DNA from: Allobranchiibius huperziae
GTDB taxonomy: Bacteria > Actinomycetota > Actinomycetes > Actinomycetales > Dermatophilaceae
Direction: 5' to 3'
DNA length: 64,000 nucleotides
NCBI RefSeq assembly: GCF_013410455.1
Contig: NZ_JACCFW010000001.1
Location: forward strand, 1 to 64,000
The position numbers and the translations under genes were made by a program. Under the pieces are notes generated by a model. That model was not told the origin of the DNA, did not search any database, and saw nothing but the letters and a program-made list of their open reading frames with translations. Positions 1 to 8,105 of this stretch are shown one piece after another (the first letter of the stretch is position 1; every line of letters begins with the position of its first letter).

Positions 1-292
1 GCCGCAGCAAGAGAGCGAAGAGCAGACCGAGGGAGAGCAGCGGCTGCACCACCGAGATGGCGCCGACGTGCAGCGCCACGATCTGCAGCACGACTCCCGC
101 GAGGTCGGCGATGAGGCTGAGCAGCCACAGCGGGTGCAGGACCGTGGAGATGCCGAACCGCCACAAATGCCGCACGGTGAAACCCGCCAGCTGCGGCACC
201 CTGGTCGCCGTGCTGTGCTTCAGCACCGCCGAGATGGCGAAGGCGAACGCGGCCGCAAGGGACACCACGACGACCAGGAGGTTGCCGGTCAT
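1..292 (-). CDS. DMT-like integral membrane protein, N-terminal part
   Basis: Reading the minus strand from an ATG at 290-292 gives an open frame that runs off the left edge (about 97 residues visible). It starts MTGNLLVVVVSLAAAFAF, has a short polar stretch with KHSTATR, then further hydrophobic segments ending in a helix beginning VVQPLLSLGLLFALLL. The pattern of short helices and the motif GAISVVQPLL resemble the DMT/EamA-like transporters annotated as 'DMT family transporter' in actinobacteria. Substrate cannot be told. The gene is divergent from aroQ, with about 190 bases between the starts. Confidence 0.6.
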   Translation of the reverse strand, partial: MTGNLLVVVVSLAAAFAFAISAVLKHSTATRVPQLAGFTVRHLWRFGISTVLHPLWLLSLIADLAGVVLQIVALHVGAISVVQPLLSLGLLFALLLR

Positions 293-481
293 CCGGCAGA
301 CCTGTCGCGAGGACCCGAACGCGGACACATGGCACCAGCATTGCCGATCGACCCTGCGAATTCGGTGAGGGTGTGATCGCGCGGCGTGGACCGGCGCCAC
401 CGGTGTACGTTTTCGCGAGACCCGACCCGTCCCGTCGGCGACCCCGGCCGCGCCGGCCCCGCAGCGCAAGGAGCACCGACG

Positions 482-928
482 ATGCCCACGATCGCGGTCG
501 TGAACGGCCCGAACCTGGACCGCCTCGGCACCCGGGAGCCGGGCGTCTACGGCACCGAGACGTTGGCCGACGTCGAGAAGCGCTGCCACGACGCGGCATC
601 CGGTGCGGGCCTGGGCACCAGGTTCTTCCAGAGCAACAGCGAGGGCGCGATCGTGGACCACCTGCACGACCTGGTGGGCGCCATCGACGGGCTGGTGATC
701 AACGCCGCGGCGTACACCCACACCTCGGTCGCGATCCGAGACGCCCTGCAGGTGCTCGACGTGCCCTTCGTCGAGGTGCACATCTCCAACGTGCATGCGC
801 GCGAGAGCTTCCGGCACACGTCCTACCTCAGCGACATCGCAGCGGGAGTGATCGTGGGCTGCGGCACCCAGGGATACGAGTTCGCCGTCCAGCGGCTCGC
901 GGCCTTGATAGGCGCCGACGGGAGCTGA
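482..928 (+). CDS. aroQ: Type II 3-dehydroquinate dehydratase
   Basis: Converts 3-dehydroquinate to 3-dehydroshikimate in the shikimate pathway (or quinate catabolism); cytosolic dodecamer in this family. The 148-residue length is typical. The N-terminus carries [17 protein letters not shown] with the catalytic loop Arg18 and Tyr23, then [10 protein letters not shown] (Asn74), [15 protein letters not shown] (His100, Arg111) and the GYEFAVQRL end. ATG at 482 is preceded by AAGGAG at 468-473; an upstream in-frame extension to 386 has no family similarity. It stands alone, divergent from the DMT protein and followed by a 40-base palindrome, so it is probably monocistronic. Confidence 0.93.
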   Translation: MPTIAVVNGPNLDRLGTREPGVYGTETLADVEKRCHDAASGAGLGTRFFQSNSEGAIVDHLHDLVGAIDGLVINAAAYTHTSVAIRDALQVLDVPFVEVHISNVHARESFRHTSYLSDIAAGVIVGCGTQGYEFAVQRLAALIGADGS

Positions 929-936
929 CGTAGCGA

Positions 937-976
937 AAGGACGAGTGACGCAGGTCGACCTGCGTCACTCGTCCTT
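937..976. terminator. Perfect 40-base palindrome between convergent genes
   Basis: Two 18-base arms (AAGGACGAGTGACGCAGG and its exact complement) flank TCGA. It lies 8 bases after aroQ and 40 bases before the end of the oppositely oriented secreted-protein gene, so it can form the same stem in both transcripts. No clear T-run follows the stem. A bidirectional terminator is the simplest reading; a protein-binding or cruciform site is not excluded. Confidence 0.6.
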
Positions 977-1016
977 GACTGCGTCAGTCAGTGCACCGCT
1001 GGGTGGTGCGCGGCGC

Positions 1017-1829
1017 TCAGGAGCCCTGAGCGCTGGTGGCCGGGGCCTTGGTCGCCGGGGCCTTTGCGGCCGGCGGCTTAGCAGCCGGGGCCTTAGCGGC
1101 CGGCGGCTTGGCGCCCGGGACCCGGTCCACGGCCTTGGCGATCTCCGCGTTGACGTCCTTGTCCAGGGCCGTGAGCAGGGTGACCGTGCTGACCTTCTGC
1201 GCGGTGGCGATCTGCTGGAGGGTCTCGCCCTTGCTCAGATCGGCGGTCAACTGCGCCGGGGTCAGCTTCAGGACGCTCGCCAGGCTCTTGTAGTCGGCGC
1301 CGAGGCCGTGCCGGTGCGCCCAGCCGCGCGGACCGTGCGGCCCACCCCACTTACCTGGACCCTTGCCCGGGTGTGCCGGCTTCGCGGTCCCTGCCTTGGG
1401 CGGCGTCGGCTTGGCGGTCCCCGCCTTGCCCGGCGCACCGGCCGGCCCTGGCCCGCGGACACCTTCCGGGAGCTTGGTGTTGATGAGCTTCGCCATGCGG
1501 GCGTCGGCGGTGGCGTCCAGGCGAGACAGCAGGGTCGCCCGGGAGACGCCGTGGCTCTCGGCGATCTGGGCCAACGACTTGCCGGCCTTGCGTCCGGCGG
1601 CGAGGCCTGCGGTGTCGGTGCCCGCATCCTTGGCGATGACCGCCGGGGTCAATCCGAGCAGGCCGATCCCGTGGCGCATGTGCGCCGCGGGGCCCTTGGC
1701 CGCCGTGGTCGGCGTGGGTGCCGGGGGTGCCGAGGTCGACGTGGCGTACGCCGGGACGGCGATCCCCACTACTGCTGCTGCCGCGAGGGTCGAACCCCCG
1801 ATGATCTTCGTCTTGCGGAGCATGGACAT
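1017..1829 (-). CDS. Secreted protein with two helical repeats and AP/K-rich tail
   Basis: The 270-residue product has a Sec-type signal (MLRKTKIIGG, then an Ala/Val-rich core ending VPAYA). Two copies of a roughly 50-residue unit follow: LTPAVIAKDAG...GKSLAQIAESHGVSRATLL and LTPAQLTADLSKGETLQQIATAQKVSTVTLL. They are separated by a Gly/Pro/His-rich linker, and the tail is built of KAPAAKPPA-type steps. The repeats (GxxLxxIAxxxxVSxxTLL) look like LysM- or helix-turn-helix-like modules seen in exported actinobacterial proteins; function unknown. ATG codons exist at 1829 and 1823; a GAAAG 8 bases before 1823 slightly favours the shorter form. Confidence 0.75.
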   Translation of the reverse strand: MSMLRKTKIIGGSTLAAAAVVGIAVPAYATSTSAPPAPTPTTAAKGPAAHMRHGIGLLGLTPAVIAKDAGTDTAGLAAGRKAGKSLAQIAESHGVSRATLLSRLDATADARMAKLINTKLPEGVRGPGPAGAPGKAGTAKPTPPKAGTAKPAHPGKGPGKWGGPHGPRGWAHRHGLGADYKSLASVLKLTPAQLTADLSKGETLQQIATAQKVSTVTLLTALDKDVNAEIAKAVDRVPGAKPPAAKAPAAKPPAAKAPATKAPATSAQGS

Positions 1830-1921
1830 GTCTTTCGGACGGAATCGGGCAAGGCCCGCTGACCAGCACACAGTGCGCGGGTCCGATGGGCCGTGCACTG
1901 TGAACAGCTGTGCTGAGCCTG

Positions 1922-2905
1922 TCAGTTGACGGACGCAGGATGCAGCGACGGCTCCTGCGGCAGCGAGAGCGACAGCACGGCGTGCTCGATCATCTGGTGC
2001 CGGCGTACCTGGTCCTCGACCTCCTGCAGGCGTACGGCGAGCACGGACTCCCGGTCGTTCCCCACCAGATCCACCGACGCCACGACGAAGAGCTTCTGCG
2101 GCCCGACGAACTCCAGGTGCAGGTAGGTGACCCGCTCGATAGCCGGGTTGTCGATCAGCGCCTGCAGCGCCCGGTCGCGCACGGCCCCGCCGATGGCCTC
2201 GCCGACGAGGAACTCCCGGTTGCGGTTGACGAGGAAGACGGCGACGACGGCGAGCATGACGCCGACCAGGATCGAGCCGATGGCGTCGTACCTCGCATCG
2301 CCGGTGAGCTGGTGCAGGCCGACGCCCGCGGCGGCGATCAACAGACCGAGCTGCGCGGCGGCGTCCTCGAAGAAGACCGCCCGCAGCGTGGGATCGGAGG
2401 TGCGGGTCACGTAGCGCAGGGGGTGCAGCCCGGCCTTGCGCGCCACCCCACGTGTCTGGCGCAGCGCCTGCAGGAAGGACGTGCCCTCGAGTGCGAAGGC
2501 GACGGCCAGCACGATGTAGTTGATGAGGTAACTGCCGGCCTCCTCGTGCGAGCCGAGCTGCTGGAAGCCGTGCCAGATGCTGACCACCGCTCCTGCGGTG
2601 AGCAGCCCGACGGCCGCGAACATCGACCAGACGTAGACCTCCTTGCCGTAGCCGAGCGGGTGGGCCTCGTCCGCCTGCTTCGCGCCGCGCTTCTCGGCGA
2701 TGAGCAGGAAGACCTCGTTGCCGGAGTCGGCCCAGGAGTGCGCGGCCTCGGCGACCATCGACGCGGATCCGGTGAGCAGTGCGGCCACCGACTTCGCGAC
2801 CGCGATCAGGATGTTCGCCGCGAACGCGATCAGCACCGTCCGGAGGCTGTCCCCGCCACCACCGTCTGCGGCTGCGCTCACTGTGTCGTCGGTGGTGGTC
2901 GTCAT
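1922..2905 (-). CDS. Cation diffusion facilitator (SLC30A9-like)
   Basis: Probable cytoplasmic-membrane proton-coupled divalent cation exporter of 327 residues. It shows the CDF pattern: a first helix (LIAFAANILIAVAKSVA), HSWADSGNE in helix 2 (HxxxD metal site), HPLGYGKE in the next loop, and a cytoplasmic C-terminal domain ending LSLPQEPSLHPASVN. Helix 5 reads DPTLRAVFFEDAAAQLG, so the usual HxxxD/DxxxD of zinc exporters is replaced by an acidic pair followed by Ala. From memory this is the signature of the SLC30A9/ZnT9-like branch. Start ATG at 2905; a longer frame running on through the next gene is not real. Confidence 0.85.
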   Translation of the reverse strand: MTTTTDDTVSAAADGGGGDSLRTVLIAFAANILIAVAKSVAALLTGSASMVAEAAHSWADSGNEVFLLIAEKRGAKQADEAHPLGYGKEVYVWSMFAAVGLLTAGAVVSIWHGFQQLGSHEEAGSYLINYIVLAVAFALEGTSFLQALRQTRGVARKAGLHPLRYVTRTSDPTLRAVFFEDAAAQLGLLIAAAGVGLHQLTGDARYDAIGSILVGVMLAVVAVFLVNRNREFLVGEAIGGAVRDRALQALIDNPAIERVTYLHLEFVGPQKLFVVASVDLVGNDRESVLAVRLQEVEDQVRRHQMIEHAVLSLSLPQEPSLHPASVN

Positions 2906-2976
2906 ACCCCGACGGTACGGCGTGCGCGGCCTGCCCATCGGGGGTGGAGCAATGCACGAGAGGTGGGGATATTGCC

Positions 2977-4221
2977 CTACCCCTCGGTGTTCTCCCCACC
3001 TCCCGACGAGGGCGGAGCAGGCGGAGTCGGCGAGGGGTGCAGCGCCAGCAGCAGCTGCATCACGGTGTCCGGGTCGGCGAGGCGGTCGCCGTACAGCTCG
3101 CGGACCTGACCCATCCGGTAGCGCACCGTCTGCGCGTGCACGTGCAGGTCGCGCGCCACGTCGTCGCGTCGGCCCTGGTGCAGCAACCACGAGCGCAGCG
3201 TCTCCACGTGCCGTTCGTAGGCCGCGTCGCCCGGCTCGCCGAGCGGCGCCAGCACCTGGGCGCGCAGGTCGTCCAGCTCCCCGGGTGCCGAGGCGAGCAC
3301 GAGGTCGGCCAGATGCTCCTCGGTGTCCACCACAGTGCCCGCGCCGCGCCCCAGGCCCACATCGATGGCGCGTACGGCGCGCTCGTACGACGCCGCGACG
3401 GCGAGCCACGGACGCGCCGGCCCGACGTACGCCTCGCGGTCGGCGAGCACTCGCAGGGCCCCGCGCCGGTCGGAGACGAGCAGCACCGTGCGCTCGGAAC
3501 CGCCGGCGTCGCCCGGTTCCTCGCCGGCGCGCAGCGTGTTGGGGCCGAGCGCCGACAGCACCGCGCCCAGCCGGATGGACGGCAGCACGACGGCGCTCAA
3601 CCGGCGAGGCGGGGTCCACTGCGCGCGCGAGGCGAACTCGCGCACCACTTCCTCGGCACGGCCGGCGATGAGCGCGGATCCGAGCCGCTCTCGGCGCCGT
3701 TCGTCCATCCGGTCCTGCTGCACCAGCGCGCTCGCGTGGCCCTCGACACTGGAGGCGGTGAGCTCGTCGATGTAGGCGAAGACCAGCTCGGCGAACTCCG
3801 CGGTCATCGCGGCGTCCAGGCCCGCGGCCACCGCGGCCGCCGACATCTCGCGCCAGGCGACGCGCGCCCCGATCCGGTACGCGGAGAGCAGGGCGTCCAT
3901 CGGGCGACCGCTGTGGGCCTCGCCGGCGCCCAGCTTGTACGCGCCGTCGAGAGCCCCCGCGTGCGGCGTGGGGTCGCCGCGGCGCGGACCGGTCGCCATC
4001 CGCAGGAACCCGCCGAGCGCGGCCTGCACCGCCAGCTCGATGGTGCCGCGCAGCTCCCCGCTCGAGGTGCGCGCGTACTCCGGCACCTCCGCGAAGATCT
4101 GGTCCACGCAGTCCTCAGCGAACTCAGGGAGCCGGGCCTGCAGCGAGGCCACCACGTTCGGCTCGAAGCGCAGCGGCGCACGAGGTCCCGAACGGATGTG
4201 GTCGACCGGGATGTCTGGCAT
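2977..4221 (-). CDS. PucR/CdaR-type transcriptional regulator
   Basis: A 414-residue regulator with a long N-terminal sensing region, a central GGDEF-like/CdaR middle segment and a C-terminal PucR helix-turn-helix (RRDDVARDLHVHAQTVRYRM, then LYGDRLADPDTVMQLLLALH). The start at 4221 (MPDIPVDH) is chosen because earlier in-frame codons lie inside the divergent promoter region; GAGG sits just upstream. It faces the reductase/desaturase pair across about 100 bases that contain a perfect 6-5-6 inverted repeat, so it is the likely local regulator of lipid desaturation. Ligand unknown. Confidence 0.85.
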   Translation of the reverse strand: MPDIPVDHIRSGPRAPLRFEPNVVASLQARLPEFAEDCVDQIFAEVPEYARTSSGELRGTIELAVQAALGGFLRMATGPRRGDPTPHAGALDGAYKLGAGEAHSGRPMDALLSAYRIGARVAWREMSAAAVAAGLDAAMTAEFAELVFAYIDELTASSVEGHASALVQQDRMDERRRERLGSALIAGRAEEVVREFASRAQWTPPRRLSAVVLPSIRLGAVLSALGPNTLRAGEEPGDAGGSERTVLLVSDRRGALRVLADREAYVGPARPWLAVAASYERAVRAIDVGLGRGAGTVVDTEEHLADLVLASAPGELDDLRAQVLAPLGEPGDAAYERHVETLRSWLLHQGRRDDVARDLHVHAQTVRYRMGQVRELYGDRLADPDTVMQLLLALHPSPTPPAPPSSGGGENTEG

Positions 4222-4236
4222 GCGTACCTCGTCTCG

Positions 4237-4253
4237 TTGTTCTCTGCGAACAA
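4237..4253. promoter_or_regulatory. Candidate operator in divergent promoter region
   Basis: Perfect inverted repeat TTGTTC-TCTGC-GAACAA, 16 bases upstream of the PucR-type regulator start and 67 bases upstream of the ferredoxin-reductase start. The placement fits an autoregulatory site that also controls the desaturase operon. The assignment to this regulator is inference. Confidence 0.45.
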
Positions 4254-4319
4254 TACCGCGGGTCTGATTCACGTTGGCCGGATAAGAAATTGTCCCTCCC
4301 CGGCAGGCATGGTGTTCAT

Positions 4320-5432
4320 ATGGCACATCTCCTCAGTGACGGCCCCAGGCAGGACGCGACCGGGCGCACCCCCGGCGCGGGGTGGCGCTCGCGTGCCTTC
4401 AAGCTGCTCAAGGCGACCACCACGCCGCTGCTCCCCGAGGACTACGTCGACCTCTTCGACCCGCTGCGCACCTCCACCGTGCTGCGCGCCCGGGTCGTCG
4501 ACATCGTCGCCGAGACCCAGGACGCCGCCACCGTCGTACTGCGCCCGGGTCGCACCTGGCGCGGCCACGTGCCCGGGCAGTACATCCGGATCGGCGTCGA
4601 CGTCGACGGCGTACGCATGTGGCGCGCGTACTCCGTGACCTCCGGTCCGCGCGAGGACGGCTGCATCGCCATCACCATCAAGGCCATCACCGGCGGCGCC
4701 GTCAGCACCCACCTCGTGGAGTCGCTGAAGGTCGGCCAGATCGTGCAGATGGAGCAGGCCGACGGCGCGTTCGTGCTGCCCGAGGTGCTTCCGAGCAAGA
4801 TCCTGCTGCTCACCGGCGGCAGCGGCATCACCCCGGTGATGGGCATCCTGCGGCACGCGGTGGAAGACCTGGACGACGTGATCCTGCTGCACTCCGCCCC
4901 GCGTCCGGAGGACGTGATCTTCGCCGAGGAGTTGCGCGAGCTCGGTGCGAACGACCGGATCACCCTGGTCGAGCGGCACACCGACGAGCACGGCCTGCTC
5001 GACACCGATGAGCTCGAAGCACTGGTGCCCGACTGGCGCGAGCGCGAGACCTGGGCCTGCGGCCCGGCCGGCATGCTCGAGATGCTCGAAGGGCACTGGG
5101 AGCAGGCGGGGCACGCGCACCGACTGCACACCGAGCGGTTCCGTCCTGCACTCGCCGAGCCGGGCGAGGGCGGCACCGTCTACTTCACCAAGACCGACCG
5201 CGAGATCGAGTGCGACGGCGCCCGGCCGATCCTCGACATCGGCGAGGAAGCCGGCGTGCTCATGCCGTCGGGGTGCCGGATGGGCATCTGCTACGGCTGC
5301 GTGCTGCCGATGCGCGAAGGCTCCGTGCGCGACCTGCGCACCGGTGAGGTCACCTCGGCCACCCCCGGCGACGGCATCCTCATCCAGACCTGCATCTCGG
5401 CCGCCGCCGGGCGCTGCGACCTCGTTCTCTGA
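4320..5432 (+). CDS. Ferredoxin reductase partner of the acyl desaturase
   Basis: Electron-transfer flavoprotein of 370 residues. It has an FAD domain (WRAYSVTS), an NAD(P)H domain (LLTGGSGITPVMGIL, CGPAGMLE) and a C-terminal plant-type [2Fe-2S] domain with CRMGICYGC followed by a distant Cys in LIQTC. It should pass electrons from NADPH to the diiron desaturase encoded 49 bases downstream. The pairing matches mycobacterial Rv3230c with DesA3 (from memory). Start ATG at 4320 is preferred over an in-frame codon at 4290, because the region before it is the promoter and the protein core begins after residue 40. Confidence 0.9.
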   Translation: MAHLLSDGPRQDATGRTPGAGWRSRAFKLLKATTTPLLPEDYVDLFDPLRTSTVLRARVVDIVAETQDAATVVLRPGRTWRGHVPGQYIRIGVDVDGVRMWRAYSVTSGPREDGCIAITIKAITGGAVSTHLVESLKVGQIVQMEQADGAFVLPEVLPSKILLLTGGSGITPVMGILRHAVEDLDDVILLHSAPRPEDVIFAEELRELGANDRITLVERHTDEHGLLDTDELEALVPDWRERETWACGPAGMLEMLEGHWEQAGHAHRLHTERFRPALAEPGEGGTVYFTKTDREIECDGARPILDIGEEAGVLMPSGCRMGICYGCVLPMREGSVRDLRTGEVTSATPGDGILIQTCISAAAGRCDLVL

Positions 5433-5481
5433 TCACCGCACACGACCCACGATTTCCCACAGCACCACGGAAGGACAGCTC

Positions 5482-6663
5482 ATGACCGCTCTGCAGAAGA
5501 AGGAACACAACCCGGTCGCGCACATGACGCCGGAGGACATCGAGAGCCTGGGCAAGGAGCTCGACGCCGTACGCGCGGAGATCATCGAGTCCCGCGGTGC
5601 CAAGGACGCGGCGTACATCCGTCGCACCATCGACGTGCAGCGCAAGCTGGAGCTGGGCTCGCGCGCGGTGCTGCTCTTCAGCAAGTACAAGCCGGCGTTC
5701 GCGCTCGGCACCGCCGGCCTGACCGTCTCCAAGATCCTGGAGAACATGGAGATCGGCCACAACGTCATGCACGGCCAGTGGGACTGGATGCGCGACCCGA
5801 AGATCCACTCGACGACCTGGGAGTGGGACAACGCCAGCCCGGCCGACCTGTGGAAGCACTCGCACAACGAGCTGCACCACACGTACACCAATGTGCTCGG
5901 CCGCGACAACGACCTCGGCTACGGCATCATGCGGGTCGATGAGGACCAGCCGTGGGTGCCGTTCTACCTCGGCCAGCCGGTGTGGAACTTCATCAACGCC
6001 TGCTTCTTCGAGTACGGCATCGCGGCGTACGACCTGGAGCTCGGCAAGTACATGAAGGGCCGTAAGGACAAGGCGGTCTTCAAGCGCGACCTGGGCAAGG
6101 TGGGCCAGAAGGTCCGCAACCAGATGACCCGTGACTACGTCATCCACCCGCTGCTCGCGGCGCCGACCGGCTCGTGGGGCAGGACGCTGCTCGCGAACTA
6201 CCTGTCCAACCTGGGCCGCAACCTGTGGACCCACTCGGTCATCATGTGCGGGCACTTCCCCGAGGGCGTCGAGACCTTCACCAAGACCTCGATCGAGGGC
6301 GAGTCCCGCGGTGAGTGGTACCTGCGTCAGATGATCGGGTCGGCCAACATCTCCGGCTCCAAGGCGATGCACATCGCCACCGGCAACCTCAGCTACCAGA
6401 TCGAGCACCACCTCTTCCCCGATCTGCCCAGCAACCGGTACGCCGAGATCTCGGTCAAGGTGCGCGACATCTGCGAGCGCTACGGCCTGCAGTACACGAG
6501 TGGTCCGCTGCCCAAGCAGGTCGCCTCCGCGTGGATGAAGGTCATCCGCCTCTCGCTGCCCAACCACATCGCCGCGAAGGTCAAGTTCCCGAGCCGTCGC
6601 AAGCCGGTCGCGCCGACCGCGCTGCCGTCGCGTCGGGTCGACACCGGCGAGGTCGCTGCCTGA
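5482..6663 (+). CDS. Acyl-CoA/acyl-lipid desaturase, DesA3-like
   Basis: Membrane-bound diiron fatty acid desaturase of 393 residues, probably introducing the Delta-9 double bond. The three histidine boxes are GHNVMHG, HSHNELHHTYTN and YQIEHHLFPDLP, with an extra conserved His in helix regions. ATG at 5482 follows GGAAGGACAG. It is co-directional with and close behind the ferredoxin reductase that supplies electrons, and the PucR-type regulator faces the pair. Followed by a strong stem-loop at 6680-6727. Confidence 0.92.
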   Translation: MTALQKKEHNPVAHMTPEDIESLGKELDAVRAEIIESRGAKDAAYIRRTIDVQRKLELGSRAVLLFSKYKPAFALGTAGLTVSKILENMEIGHNVMHGQWDWMRDPKIHSTTWEWDNASPADLWKHSHNELHHTYTNVLGRDNDLGYGIMRVDEDQPWVPFYLGQPVWNFINACFFEYGIAAYDLELGKYMKGRKDKAVFKRDLGKVGQKVRNQMTRDYVIHPLLAAPTGSWGRTLLANYLSNLGRNLWTHSVIMCGHFPEGVETFTKTSIEGESRGEWYLRQMIGSANISGSKAMHIATGNLSYQIEHHLFPDLPSNRYAEISVKVRDICERYGLQYTSGPLPKQVASAWMKVIRLSLPNHIAAKVKFPSRRKPVAPTALPSRRVDTGEVAA

Positions 6664-6679
6664 CCCGTCGTCCCATCGA

Positions 6680-6727
6680 CAGGTGGGGTCGTTGCGCGCC
6701 GTATAGAGCGCGCAACGACCCCACCTG
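6680..6727 (+). terminator. Stem-loop after desaturase operon
   Basis: Two perfectly complementary 20-base arms (beginning CAGGTGGGGTCGTTGCG) enclose an 8-base loop, 17 bases after the desaturase stop. The stem is G+C-rich without a T-tract, which is common for actinobacterial terminators. Confidence 0.75.
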
Positions 6728-6754
6728 TGCGTCCGGTGCGTGACAACATGCCGT

Positions 6755-7912
6755 ATGACGAACGCGACCCCTCCCGGTTGGTACCCCGACAACCTCGACC
6801 CCACCCAGGTGCGGTGGTGGGACGGCACCTCGTGGACGCATCAGACCCAGCCCGCGCAGCCTCAGCAACCGGCGCCGCAGGCGATGCCCTACCCCGGCAC
6901 ATCGAGCGGACATCAGCAGGGTCAGCAGAGCGGGTCGCACTCGGCCCCACTGCCGGGACAGGGCGCGGCGCCCCGGCGTGACACGGCTGACCCGTACGCG
7001 GCGCAGGCGCACGGCGGGCAGGGTGGCCAGCAGCAGCCGCACGACCCGTACACGGCGCAGGCGCACGGCGGGCAGGGTGGCCAGCAGCAGCCGCACGACC
7101 CCTACGCACAGCAGCAGACCCATCAGCCCGCGTACGGTCAACAGGGCAATCCCCAGCAGTTCCAGCAGTACCCGCAGGGTGGCGCGCCGCAGCAGCCGGA
7201 CTCCTTCCCGGGTGAGAGCCGGGTGCGCCGGTGGGGCGACTCCATCGCGCAGGGATACGGCGACCAGTCCTTCGGCGGTCAGGTCAGCGGACCGGTCGAC
7301 GGTCGGCACGCCGAGCAGGGCCGCAACGTGTTCACCGAGCCGGTGCTCGTGGTGAGCCAGAAGCGCAAGATCATCGAGATCACCAACGAGTACGCCGTCT
7401 ACGCGCAGGACGGGTCGCAGCTCGGGGCGGTGGTCGAGGTCGGTCAGAGCGGGATGAAGAAGGCGGTCCGGCTGCTGTCCAACTACGACCAGTTCCTGAC
7501 CCACCGGCTCGAGGTGCGCGACAACGCAGGGCAGGTGCTGCTGCGGCTGACCCGGCCCGCGAAGGTCTTCAAGTCCACCATCGTGGTCGAGGCGCCGAAC
7601 GGGTCCGAGATCGGCCGGTTGGTGCAGCAGAACGTCTTCGGCAAGATCCGCTTCGGTCTGCTGGCCGGCGGCGCGGAGGTGGGTTCGCTCAACGCAGAGA
7701 ACTGGCGGGCCTGGAACTTCGCGATGCTGGACGCGTCCGGCACCGAGGTCGCACGGGTGACCAAGACCTGGGAGGGGCTGCTCACCACGATGTTCACCAC
7801 GGCGGACAACTACGTGGTGCACCTGCACCAGGACATGCCCGACCCGTTGCGCTCGCTCTGCATCGCCGCCGCGCTCACCATCGACACGGCCCTGAAGCAG
7901 GACAGCCGCTAG
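6755..7912 (+). CDS. DUF2510 - Gln-rich linker - scramblase-like protein
   Basis: A 385-residue protein in three parts. Residues 5-30 are a DUF2510 module (GWYPDNLDPTQVRWWDG). A Gln/Pro/Gly/His-rich linker of about 150 residues holds two exact 18-residue repeats (DPYAAQAHGGQGGQQQPH). The C-terminal 190 residues start near VFTEPVLVVSQK and fit the phospholipid-scramblase/LURP-one-related fold. That fold is usually a membrane-tethered beta-barrel, but no helix as hydrophobic as a true transmembrane segment stands out except near LCIAAALTI. ATG at 6755 is chosen over an in-frame GTG at 6740; neither has a good ribosome site. Function unknown; lipid-related by fold only. Confidence 0.8.
   Translation: MTNATPPGWYPDNLDPTQVRWWDGTSWTHQTQPAQPQQPAPQAMPYPGTSSGHQQGQQSGSHSAPLPGQGAAPRRDTADPYAAQAHGGQGGQQQPHDPYTAQAHGGQGGQQQPHDPYAQQQTHQPAYGQQGNPQQFQQYPQGGAPQQPDSFPGESRVRRWGDSIAQGYGDQSFGGQVSGPVDGRHAEQGRNVFTEPVLVVSQKRKIIEITNEYAVYAQDGSQLGAVVEVGQSGMKKAVRLLSNYDQFLTHRLEVRDNAGQVLLRLTRPAKVFKSTIVVEAPNGSEIGRLVQQNVFGKIRFGLLAGGAEVGSLNAENWRAWNFAMLDASGTEVARVTKTWEGLLTTMFTTADNYVVHLHQDMPDPLRSLCIAAALTIDTALKQDSR
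6989..7096 (+). repeat. Two 54-base in-frame tandem repeats
   Basis: Two adjacent 54-base units encode the same 18 residues in the Gln-rich linker of the scramblase-like protein, with a third unit beginning (DPYA) at 7097. The copies differ at only a couple of bases, so the duplication is recent or maintained. Confidence 0.85.
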
Positions 7913-7935
7913 GTCGCCGCTGCGCAGCCACGAGA

Positions 7936-8004
7936 GCCCACGCGGCGCCCGTACCTAGGCGGGTCCGCGAGTGGCCCGCCCACATGGGCCCACGCGGCGC
8001 CCGT
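7936..8004. repeat. Short direct repeat and hairpin between convergent genes
   Basis: GCCCACGCGGCGCCCGT occurs at 7936-7952 and again at 7988-8004. Between them lies a 6-base stem (GGCGGG/CCCGCC, 7958-7980). The interval separates the convergent scramblase-like and LysR genes and may terminate both transcripts; no other function is visible. Confidence 0.4.
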
Positions 8005-8105
8005 GCAAGGGCAGCGGGCCGATCGATCCCCGGTCGAGGCCGTTTGGAAACGCCACGTCGCGAGCGCTACAGCCACGGGCGGGGCGGACGGCGCGACCGA
8101 CCGAG

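Noticed and set aside
1017-2999. Single 660-residue minus-strand frame
   Set aside because: It joins the secreted protein and an alternative frame of the cation-efflux gene; only the first 270 codons from the 1829 ATG show coding character, and the CDF protein lies in another frame.
7936-8004. Insertion-sequence target repeat
   Set aside because: The 17-base direct repeat encloses only 35 bases without coding content; it looks like local duplication.
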